From assembly GCA_963678705.1 (NCBI GenBank), contig OY783209.1, positions 13,888,001 to 13,952,000 of the forward strand: a stretch of DNA of 64,000 nt. Reading direction: 5' to 3'. This document shows, one piece after another, positions 35,723 to 47,600 of the stretch. Every line of letters starts with the position of its first letter. Positions within the stretch are counted from its first letter, which is position 1. A model generated the notes under the pieces. That model was given only the letters and a program-made list of their open reading frames with translations, was not told the origin of the DNA and searched no databases. Source of the stretch: Panorpa germanica (taxonomy: Eukaryota; Arthropoda; Insecta; Mecoptera; Panorpidae). The translations under genes and the position numbers were made by a program.

Positions 35723-36043
35723 CAGTAAAGTAGCGTGCCTTAGACGGGCCCCGTATCAAGATTTGTTGGGGGCCCAAATGATGGGTAACGATTTTTCACA
35801 AAAGGAACAAAGACGCTCGAATTGAATTAAAACAGATATAATTGATTATACGTTATTACTTACAATTATTACACCTATTAACTAAGCTAAGTACGGCCTA
35901 AGACTTTGAGTGAGATTGTGGATAACATTTGATGAATCCACATTTGATGAGGATGAATTTTTGCTTTCACAAGTTTGGGGCTCTTGTAGCCCAGGGGAGG
36001 GCGTATCATTGATACAGCAGATACGGCGGTAGCTACGCCACTG
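35723..36043. mobile_element. hAT-type MITE with 8-bp target duplication
   Basis: The right end, reverse-complemented, is cagtggcgtagctacc; the left end is a diverged cagtaaagtagcgtgcc. CTACTCAT flanks both sides (35715-35722 and 36044-36051). An 8-bp duplication and CAGTGGCGTA ends are hAT features. 321 bp, non-coding. Confidence 0.75.
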
Positions 36044-36073
36044 CTACTCATTAAACTCTTACCCTATTCCAAA

Positions 36074-36676
36074 CTAGATTTTACCCCCCTCGCAAAGCGA
36101 CGTCTTTTTAGTATGTATGTCCCACATTTCAAATTTTATTTCTATTTTCAAATTGAAATATTTAACTCATTAAAATAATTTTTCATAAAAATTAACTAAA
36201 AAAATTTTTTTTTTTAACAAAATGTAAAATATTTTCAATTTATTCGTTATTTGACCAATTTCTTTTACGACTTGTAAATTACGTGCTACAGTTAGCCCAT
36301 ATATAAAATTTCAACTTTCTAGTACAATTTTTACCCTCGGTAACCTAAACAAAATTTCCTACCGGACCCCCTAATCTCAACGCCCCTTTTTCAGTTTTTC
36401 AGTCTCTAATTGTCAAAAAATGTTAGCATAGACCACCGTAATACATATGCCAAATTTTAACTTTCTATCCTTTACGAATTAAAAGTTATAGAGCAAAAAG
36501 TCAAAAAAATAATTAGATTTTCCAAAATTACAGGTTTTCAGTAAATTCAAGAAAAAATCAGAAAACACCAAACGTCTTAGAATTTCTTTCTCTACAAAAT
36601 AGAAAGTTTTCAAAGCATCGCTGGAGCCGTTGTCGCCACCATACAAATCGCGTAAGCATATAAACATACAGTTGGA
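36074..36676 (-). mobile_element. Helitron-like non-autonomous element
   Basis: Read on the minus strand it ends in a short hairpin (tcgctttgcga), then CTAG followed by T, the Helitron 3' signature. The interior is shared with 59216-60057 and, in part, 39350-39860 and 40604-40870 (for example the tgccaaattttaactttcta block). The 5' edge is approximate. Confidence 0.6.
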
Positions 36677-36740
36677 ACAATATAATATATACACTTGCAC
36701 TATATTAACTTGCACTGCCTCTCTACGATTAAGTCCCGTG

Positions 36741-38352
36741 CAGGGCCGTCTTTAACCTATTGGAGGCCCTGGGCATGTTAGGATAATGGGGCCCCTATGA
36801 CTTTGACAGAACACTATTTTGTTAGAATAGACATAGAAACTAGATAAACAAGGTTAAATATTTATTTTTATTAACAATCACATGAAACGAATAGATAAAT
36901 GTAATATAGTCCACAAAAGTAACTCTTTTAACATTTACAGATTAGTGCTTAAAAATCTATGTTATTTGAAGAGGAACCCTTCTAGATTTCAGATGGGCAA
37001 AATCGTTAATCAGATTTTATGGACATCAGCGACAAATTGGTTAATCTCTCTTGAAGCATTGTACTTCTTAATTCATTTTTAATTCTTTTTAATTTGGAGA
37101 AGGAGCGTTTTCCACTGCAGTTAGTTACCATCATGCTTAAAAAGATTCTCAATGCGATTTCTACATTTGGAAATGTGTCTTCAATTTTGTTTTCTTTCAA
37201 AAGTTGATATATTTTTAATATACAATCCTTATTTTCACTGTCATCAATTTTCAAGTATTCTGTTAAATGCAAACATTCTATTTCTAACTCTTTCTCATTA
37301 ACATCTTCATAATAAAATTCAGCAAATTCTTTGCAACTTTGTCTCAACTCTTCAGAATTGAGAGTTTTCAAGCGAAAAAATAAATAAAAACGTTTACTGA
37401 TATTCTTATACGAATTTAATCGCTGTTTAGACGTCGAAAAAAAATTCTCAAGGACATCCACACAATTTGTTCATGGAAACTCAAGGTATTAAGAAGGAGG
37501 ATTTGGATCCATCATACCACACTTATTTAGTACGAAAAGAATCGTCATGTTGCGAATGCCTTCTCTGTCTATATTGCGAATGGATATTTGACAAATTATT
37601 GTTTTTATGTAGAATATACGGAAGTAATAATGAAGAAGTCTTCATTTATAATAAAAAAACCTCAATGTGAGAACTGAACTTCTCAAAAAAACAAATCTAT
37701 CAGATCACAAATTCCATTGTTTTATTAAAATTCATTGTAAATAAATAAAATATGTACATATTATTAGCATTTATATTAGACTGGGCCAAAAAAAATCAAG
37801 TATTTCTTTTTTAAAGGTACATTGAAAATCTTATTCGGGATGTCAAAAAATTTTTTTTGTGAAAGTTTGACCCCTTAAAATCAAAATTAACAGGTCTATC
37901 GCAATTTTAGATTTTTATTCTTCTTTCAAATTCTGTTTTAAGAACTTCTAAACCATCAAGCTAAAAAAAATGAACTATATTTATGCTTATAGGAAATTAA
38001 ATACTCTACAAAAAATGATGAGTGTACTACTGATGATTTTTCTTTAAATGGGTATGTGCTTAGTATACCATTATATATTTAAATTTATCTAAGCATGCTG
38101 AAGTCGGAAAGCCTAATTTTTGGGCGAGAGTAGAATAGCTCGCATTTACGAGTAAAAGCGAGTAAGTTGGTATTTTAGTCAGTAATTTAGGTTCGATTTC
38201 TTCGAATCAAATAAGTTTTTTGGTAATAAATATTGGTTATCGTTTGATGATCTGACAGGAACTAAGAACTTTGTATTTGATCTGAGGGGGGCCCTATCGA
38301 TCGCGGGGCCCTGGGCACTTGCCCAAAGTGCCCAATGGGAAAGAGGGGTCTG
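36741..38352 (-). mobile_element. hAT element with 8-bp target duplication, decayed
   Basis: Ends cagggccgtctttaaccta (36741) and, reverse-complemented, cagacccctctttcccatt (38352) are imperfect inverted repeats. GTCCCGTG flanks both sides exactly (36733-36740, 38353-38360). The 1612-bp interior holds the end of a hAT transposase on the minus strand. Confidence 0.9.
37006..37461 (-). pseudogene. hAT transposase C-terminus (ZMYM1-like, dimerisation domain)
   Basis: About 150 open codons end in NCSGKRSFSKLKRIKNELR, then ERLTNLSLMSI. This is the hAT dimerisation domain in the form found in ZMYM1-like/DUF4371 proteins. The upstream BED/TTF finger and RNase H core are missing or degraded, so the protein cannot be active. 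It lies centrally in the element 36741-38352. Confidence 0.85.
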
Positions 38353-38608
38353 GTCCCGTGTAAGCATTATTCTATACACGTATTTTCGAGATATCGTCGG
38401 AATATTTACAAAAAAACGACTATTGTGATCATGACTTGCGTGCACGAGATTATATGAGATTTTTAAAAGAACTTATGAAATATCAAAACAATGATTTATA
38501 GAAGTTTCTGCGTTATTATATTTCGAGGTTAAATGCTTATATAACTGAACTATAAGAGCCTGATATAACTGAGCCATCACCAATAGCACAGACGGAGTGG
38601 GGTGCTGC

Positions 38609-38617
38609 TATATAAAA
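38609..38617 (+). promoter_or_regulatory. TATA box of the GST gene
   Basis: tatataaaa lies about 60 bp before the ATG at 38672, leaving a short 5' UTR of about 30 bp if transcription starts 30 bp downstream. Confidence 0.5.
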
Positions 38618-38671
38618 CAGTTGAATGATAGACATTGTCCCTTTAGTAGGTTCGTACGTACGACTGTCGCA

Positions 38672-41600
38672 ATGGGTGTTGACAAACTAGTGCTCCATGG
38701 GTTCGCAGAGTGTCCTTCGGTGCGGTCTGTGCTACTGACAATTAGCGCACTGAAACTACAGGTAAAGCTCAATCCAATCAACACCATCAAGGGAGAGCAC
38801 AAGACCAAAGAATATTTAAAGGTAAATGCAACTATTTTTTAAATTGGTGAGGAAACTTTAATAGAAGCTTATAGAATTTTTTGCAAAATTTAAAAATTAA
38901 TGAAGATACACTCAATTAAACAGTTTAAGCAATGGGCTTATGTCTAAATTTTGATAAAAGTGTACTATATATTGATAAAGTGGGTTACTAGAACCTCAAA
39001 TGTTCAATTATATTTTAATAAGCCCTTATATGTTAGAAAATATTAACAATTAAAAAAGTCATTTTGTCTCTTTAATTATTAAAGAGTAGAACATTCAAAG
39101 ACATGTGACCTCACATCCACTATGTTGATTAAAACTACAATTCAAATTTTTAATTGCTGTATCTCCATCAACATTTAGATATTTAATAAAATAGACACGC
39201 CAATACATATTTATTAACATCAATTTCAATCAACAATTGAAACATCGACCACAAAAAAATGAGGACACAAGCCCATTATGCATCTTTTTATTTAATAATT
39301 TAAGACGATCTTGAATATTTATTGAATTTTATAAAACACTTGTTAACGTGTTGGCGTCCTCGGATTTTCCCCTGAATTTTCTGGAAACCAGTAATTTTGG
39401 AAAAACTAAAAAAAAATTTGTACTTTTTGCTCTATTACTTTTAATTTGAAAAAGATAGAAGGTTGAAATTTGGCATGTGTGTTTCGGTGTTCAAAGCTGA
39501 CATTTTTAAAAATTAAAAATTGGTAAAAGGCGTTGTGAAAATTAGGGGTCCCGGCAGGAAACTTTAAAATGTTGAAATTTTATATATCCCAACTTTGACA
39601 CTTAATTTACAAATTGAAAAAAAATTTCATATTTTGAAAAAAAAAGTTGGTCAAATAACGAATAAATTGAAAATATTTTATATTTTGTTGAAAAAATATT
39701 ATATTATATTTTTTAGTCAATTTGTATGAAAACGTATTTTATTATTGAACGAGTTAAATATTTCAATTTGAAGAAAATAGATTTCAAATTTGAGATGAAA
39801 TTACAAATTATTTTATTGGATTCAAATCATACACACTAAAAACGTCGGGCTAAACTCTAGTTTATATTATATTGTATTTCGCGCCAATAATTAATAGTCT
39901 ATTATACTTACTGCGTTCGTTCGTATAAATGTGGATAAATAGAGTTTAGAAACATAATTATTATTTAACCGCGTTCTCACGGGGCGATTTTACTTGAACG
40001 ATTTTGGTTCATGGATAGAAGAACTGGACTGAACGTGTTTACACGAATCAAACGGTTTAAAGATTGACAATGTTCGACTAAAGTGATCATCAATTGAAGA
40101 AATTGGTATAAAGCATTGGTAAAAGCGGCGCGCTTTTTTTTATACCAAAACACAACAATATCTCATAATTACCTAAAAAAAATATATAATTATATTTATT
40201 CTTCACTTCTAAACTTCACACAATAATATTATTATAAATATTATAATCTTATTACCTTACCTTTAATTACAAAAACTAATTTAAAAATATAAACAAACAT
40301 ACCTGAAAATTCTGGACGATTTAAGAAATATAATATTTAATTAACAAAAAGCACAAGTGTATAAATATTATAACAAAAAATAATATAATAGAAGTAATAC
40401 TAAATAAGTTAAAGCAGCGTTCTCACGAAGCGAGTTTACTTCGATTAATAACTTGCATCAATCGGATGCATCAACTGTTGAACGGTCGTGTGACAGTGGT
40501 CATTGTATAGTTTTACGTTACGATTCTCGTGATTATGTTTTGTTATCGTTCCAAAAACTTTTGAAAAGTTTTAAATAAAAAAGAATATCTAAATTATATT
40601 ATACTAGCGTTTACCCTAGTCTTTTATATGTGAATTGAATTTCATTTAAAATTTTAATTCCATTTTTAAATTAAAATATTTAAAACGTTCTATATCAATT
40701 TTTCATATAAATAGACTAAAAAAATATTTTTTTTTCAACAAAATATTAAATATTTTCAACTTATTCGTTATTTGACCAACTTTTTTTCAAAATTTGGGTT
40801 TTTAGCCCATATATAAAATTTCAACTTTGTAGCACAATTTCGACGCTCGGAAAAAACCGCAGCCGTGCCCTAAAATAAAATTATAAAAAATGTATGTTAA
40901 ATTTTTAAATAAACAAATTTTTGTTAAATTTTGTTAAATTGAATATTTGGGCTCCTTTAATTACCAAGCGGAAGTAATTATTTTCACTATATAATTAAGA
41001 ATAGCCACAATTAGAATGAGAACAAGGATTTACACTACTACGGACTTTATTTAATATCACACAAAACAATTTACAACTATGTACAACTATTTCTGACAAC
41101 TGTTACTACTTAATTTAACTTTTACCAGCTGACTGTTCATCGCTGACTGACTGCGAAGTTCTTTATATACGGTCCGGTGACGTAGCAGAAAACTCATTCT
41201 CTCGAAATAGGTGAGCTTCCGGAAAGGTTCTATGACGTGGCCCTTAGTATTTCCCAGTATAATTATTTCCAGAAGTGAATTCTGTGTTTTATTTACGACT
41301 TTCCAAGGACTCAGCGTTATACAACTATAGACCAGGGTCGAAGCCGTCAAAAATAATTAAAAACGAAAAAAATTAAAGTAGAATGAAACCTATTGGAAAA
41401 GGAAGGGAATACTACTAAAATGAAAGGAAAAATAAATTACGGGCGATCTGCGGTTGGGAAGTGGTAGGGGGTGAGTTTTTAAGGGTAAAAATCGGTAAAT
41501 CTCGATTTCCGGCAAAACTACAAGTCCTATCGAAGAAAGTTAAATGGCAAAGTTGTAGATAATAAAAAGATCTACAACTTTTGTATCTACACTTTTTCTC

Positions 41601-44600
41601 CATAACCTCAAAATTCATGTAAAAAATCCAAAAAACCACATTTTTGATTTTTTATTTTTATCTTTTACAAAATTTTTTTTTTTTTCATGATAATTGGTGA
41701 AAACTTACCTCTTTATGTCCCAAACACACTGGAATTTTGAAAATTTAAAATATTAATTTTTTCACCCTATTTTGACTCGATATCGAAAAAGCACCCCAAT
41801 TTTCAATCGAAAATTCTCACGTCAAAATATCTGATTTTTCAAAAAAGTCGGTGGGCTTTTTGTTCGTTGAAATCTCTATTTTCTGATGGTGTAAAAAAAA
41901 ATATACATTACTATGGAAATTTTTTTCAGAAAATGCAAAAAAACGAAAAATACTAAAATTCGAAATTTTTTTTTTAATCTTTATGTACAATTTTTTGGTA
42001 TTCATTAAATTTTTTACTTTACTTACTCGAAAAACGTTAGGTTCCATGTTAGATTAATAAACATTATTTTCGGTCTGCATTATATAGCAATTGATCCGTT
42101 ATTGCTATTTCAAAGAATATCTCTAACGATCGACAGTAAAAAAGATATGGAAACTTATTTACAATACGAGCTTGCACCTTTTCCATTATCTCTTTTTACC
42201 GAAAATGGCCTCAGAAAAAACGTTAAATCTCAGCTCTACGAATTATTTGTGAGTACGAATAGACCAATGCATTTTGACGGCATTGTGCATGTCGTCGACG
42301 GTGGATTTTTACTACACAAAGTAATTTGGCAGAAAAATGAAACGGTGGAAGAGATCATGAATATAATTTACGCTATGTAGAAAAACATTACGCAGCAGAC
42401 AGCTGTATAGTTTTTGATGGGTACCCTGAAATTGAAAAATTAATTACTGTGTCAACAGTACCAGCAGTTCATTCAACTAAAAAAGGAGAACGTAGTCGTA
42501 GAAAGACGTCAGACAATATTCCAGAGTTCAATTATCAAAACCATACAAAAATACCTTTTTTGTAAGAAAAATTTTTATCTAATGAGAAAAACAAAGACAA
42601 AATAATAAAATCGTTAATGCAAGTATTACAGTCAAAAGGATTTTCCTGTAAACAAGCCGAAGAAGATGCTGATGCTGACATTATTAAGACCTAGATAGAA
42701 ATTGCCAAAGATACTAATAAAACTATCATTGTTGTAGGACAAGATATTGATCTATTGGTCCTTTTGAATCAATTAAATTCTAATAATCATAAAATTTATT
42801 TTCTCAAGCCCAGTTCTGGAAATATAAAAGATCTTTTTTTCACGTCTAATAGTTTTAAATGTGAATCCGTCAAAAACATCGTTGCATTTCTGCATTGTTT
42901 TTCTGGTTGCGACAAAACATCTGGATTTGCCGGAAAAGGAAAGTAAACTATCGTAAATTCATTATTAGACAATCAAAATTTGTCAAATTTGGCTAATATT
43001 TTTTTTAAAAAAGATGTAAACAAAGAATATATAAAAAAAAATGGATTGAAATTAATTAAATCTATTTATAAATGTAAAAAGGATAATATAACACTGAATC
43101 AATTAAGATTTCAAAAATATCAATTGGCAAAAATTAAATCATCTTTCATATTGGCAAATCTCCCACCCACAGAAGGTGCAGCAGAACAACATTGTTACAG
43201 GGCATATTATCAGCTTTAAACGTAGCTGGGTAATGAATTGACAGCAACAGATTGGGGCTGGAAGCAACATCAACATGGAATTATGCCCAAATTTACAGAA
43301 ATGGAATTAATTCCGGAAAAGTTGCTGAAAACTATTTGCTGCAGCTGTGAAACTGGATGTAATAGTTTAAAATGTGGCTGCCGAAAACATGGTTTAAAAT
43401 GCACAAATTTATGCTCAAATTGTCATGGTTCTGAACAATGCGCCAATGTGGAGAAAAAAATCTACGAGGAAGTTAATGATTCAGATGAAATTGCGAATGA
43501 AGAACCAATGCAGACCGAAAATAATGTTGGAGACGAAGACGGTGATGGTCTTGAAGATGTCTATTGTTTAGATGTTTATTAATCTAACATGGAACCTAAC
43601 GTTTTTCGAGTAATTAAAGTAAAAATTTTAATGAATACCTCAAAATTGTACATAAAGATTAAAAAAAAAATTTCGAATTTTAGTGTTTTTCGTTTTTTTT
43701 TGCATTTTCTGAAAAAATTTTCCATAGTAATGTATATTTTTTTTTACACCATCAGAAAATAGAGATTTCAACGAACAAAAAGCCCACCGACTTTTTTGAA
43801 AAATCAGATATTTTGACGTGAGAATTTTCGATTGAAAATTAGGGTGCTTTTTCGATATCGAGTCAAAATAGGGTGAAAAAATTAATATTTTAAATCTTCA
43901 AAATTCCAGTGTGTTTGGGACATAAAGAGGTAAGTTTTCACCAAATATCATGAAAAAAAAAATTTTTTTGTAAAAGATAAAAATAAAAAATAAAAAATGT
44001 GGTTTTTTGGATTTTTCACATGAATTTTGAGGTTTTGGAGAAAAAGTGTAGATACAAAAGTTGTAGATCTTTTTATTATCTACAACTTTGCTATTTAACT
44101 TTTCTCGATAGGACTTGTAGTTTTGCCGGAAATCGAGATTTACCGATTTTTACCCTTAAAAACTCACCCCCTACCACTTCCCAACCGCAGATCGCCCGTA
44201 ATTTATTTTTCCTTTCATTTTAGTGGTATTCCCTTCCTTTTCCAATAGGTTTCATCCTACTTTAATTTTTTTTCGTTTCTAAAATTATCGACCCTGGTCT
44301 ACTATGGCGTTTCAAATAAAAAAATTGATAAGTCGCAGATGTACATGTCTAATACCGGTTTCACACCAAATAGACAGTTGCATAAAACTTTTTTGTTGTC
44401 AGAAAGCAAAGCAAAAACGTGTTGTGCTTTTTTGCAACAATTCTGTTTTTCGGCAACAGACTATTCATATTGAACAGATCCATAATAAAGGTTTCACACC
44501 AGATAGACAGTTGCATAAAACTGCAACAAAAAGTTGTTTTTCTGAATAAAAACACCAATGTTTACACCAACTAAACAGCTTTTAAAACATTTTTGTCATT

Positions 44601-47600
44601 TGTTGCAGTTGTTCCCTTCTGCTGAAAGCTAAAATAGTTGTTTAAGGGTTGGAAAAGGGTCTTTCTCAAGGGTCTCTGGAGATTTAACGTATTTGGTTTG
44701 TTTTATTATATTTTTATGTACGAAATATTTATTAGTACGAAAGAAAATTTCCTTAGCATTTATATAACATTTACAATTAAGCCAAATTTGGAGTTATATA
44801 AAACTATCAGTTTCTTTCCAGATGACTCCTCAGCACACGATTCCGACTCTGCAAGACAACGGTTTTATTCTCTCTGACAGGTATGACACTCGATTAAAAA
44901 ATGGTCTTGGCATTTAAGAATAGTGATCTGTCATAAAAGAGGAAAATAACACTGTATTTGAAATTTATTTTAAAGTAATTCGTAATGCATACTAATTTTT
45001 TTTTCTTCATTTCGTAGACGCTTTAAACAACGCTAAATATAAAGCATGAATTCTTATACTATTATTATTTTATTTTAATGTTTTTGCCATTAGGCTCCAG
45101 TAAACAATTGAACAAGTGAAGTGTCCCTTTTTGTGACGTTTCTATCACTATTTCACTTCAATTCTAGTTTGCATCTACTTTATCTTCATTTGTATTCTGA
45201 CAGGTGGAGTGGTTTCGCCACTTGTAGCAGATAAAATAGACATTTCATTTGAACGACTGTGAGAAACTGAAATGTAAATGAACTCTTTTGCCATGAGGCA
45301 AAAAAATCATACGTATCTTGAATATGATGTCAAAGTGAATCCAAAATATTTACTGGGGCACTACATTTTCCCGCTTTAAATAATTAAATTACATATCATT
45401 GTGGTTAATTACTTTTCACTTGTGTTCCATATTCTATCTAAACATACTCAATCCTTCCATAGAAAAATAAAAACAAAATAAATAAACTTAAATCATTACC
45501 TCTTCCCTTCACTGCCTCCTTTTAATAGCTGCACAATTTTCTTTTCACGTTTTACTCTTTTTTCACATAAATATTTAATGTGTTACAGCGTTTCTATCTT
45601 TCTTCTGCACATACTTTCTTCTTTCGTTTCATAATCTAAATCTTGCAATTTTGCTTATGTTCCCTATCTCTTTTTCTCGTATGTATTCCGGTATCTCTCT
45701 CTCCCAAATCATCTTGTATCTTTTATTAAACTTGATGTTATTAATTTTTCTATTCTTTCCTGTTGCTGTATCTCTCTGTCTCTGCTCCTTAGCTCCTCTT
45801 CCACATATGTGCCTTCCTCTTTTCTTCTCTCTACCTCTTCTATCGCCATTCCGTGCCTTTCAAAGTACTCCTTTCTAATTTTCGTTTATCCTCTTCCACC
45901 CTCCTTTCTACTCTCCTTCCTTATTTTCCTTAGGATCTTACCTTCAGCATTTCTCATTTTCTCCTCGAATCTAATGGCTTGCTTTCCTGCTTCAATTCCT
46001 ATTTTGACCATTTTCACCTCCTCCATTACCATATATCCCGGCTTGCATCTGTCCAACATTAATCCAACCCATTGCTGTATCTTTCCTGGATTTTTTTCAA
46101 CTTGTTTTGCTATTTCCATTCCCATATGTCTGCTCCGTACAACATTATACTCGTCTTGAGCCCATTAAACATCCAGAGTCTTTTTTGTATATCCGCCCCA
46201 AACATCGCTAAATTATCCATCATCGCTACCTCTCGTATCTGATCCTCTTCTCCGTTGTTCATTTAAACGTTTCAGATACCTAAATCCCTCCACCTCCTCA
46301 ATGTCATCTTCTTTGTGTTTCTAAGTTCTCTTTATCCTTTTTCTTTCCTTTTTTTGGAACACCATCATTTTAGTTTTTTCCGTATTCAAGTCCAGCCCTT
46401 TCCTGTCTAAGTATCTCCCCAACAGTTCATAGTCCATACTTTCCTGTTTTTGCCCATCATCACCCCTCCGTCTTGACCCTTTTCCATTATTTCCTCCATT
46501 CTGATATGTAGAATAAATGTCAATCATGTCTCACAACTTTGCCCGTCCTAAACTCCTCTGACTCTTGGCCTTCGACTCTTATCCTCATTTTTGTCTCCCT
46601 AAAAGTTTATTTAATTACTTGCATGAATGTTTCCTTATATTTATATACTAGTAGTATTTCTACCTAGTAATATTTCATGTTAGGGAGTCTTATTTTTTAA
46701 TTTTTATCTATTCTAAATTGATTTAACCATAAAGAGAGCTGCTCAAGATATTATGATTCTTAAAAATGTGTTCTTCAGAACTTAATAATGAGCATACTAA
46801 CGTGCAAATTGGTAGATTTAGGTTTCAACAAGCAGTAAAAGATATTGTCTATTCGGCACAATCTTTTAAGTAGAAGGTAACTTTTGTTATGTAAGATAAA
46901 CTTTATATATAATTGTATTTAGTTGGTTGACATTTTTTATATTAAAATTTTAGATTAGAAAGAGTTATTGGCAACTTCAGCTAGCTAGCTAAATAATTAA
47001 TTTAAAACTAAAGTAAATAAAGGTAATATTTCTTGAGTCTTAAATAACTGTATCCCAATATAATAAAAAAATATCTTTCATTTAAAAAAAATGTCGCTCA
47101 TTTTTAAAATTATCCAATAATTTAGTACATACATATTTAATAATTACTCGTATATAACTATATTTGTTACAGCCATGCTATTTCGGCATATCTTGTAAAT
47201 AAATATGGACCTCCAGACTGTCCCTTGTATCCACAGGATTATCAAAAGAGAGCGTTGGTGGATCAGCGGATGTACTTCAACTGTAGTATTCTATTTCCTC
47301 GTTTTAGGAACTTGATGGTAACAGTATTTTTGTTATAATGTTTTACTTATATCTGTATTTGTTAACAACATTATACAGGTTTTGTACAATTAAGGTGCCA
47401 GTCGTCTCCTTGCAGAAAACTTTACTATGCATGCTTTCTCACATGTGTATGAAGTATAGAAATTTAGAAAATTTTCTCAAAGGGTCATATTTCACGAATA
47501 GCCAGTTAAAGATTAAGGGGAAATTGCAAGAATTGTGAAAATATTGTACTTTGAAGTGACGTCCATGGGTGCGTTCCACTAAGCATTCACAACAATCACA

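Noticed and set aside
44361-44558. Frames in both directions near 44300-44560
   Set aside because: They lie in a TIR-family repeat and show no protein pattern.
45809-46159. Plus frame of 116 codons
   Set aside because: Antisense of the minus-strand LINE fragment, which has the recognisable motifs.
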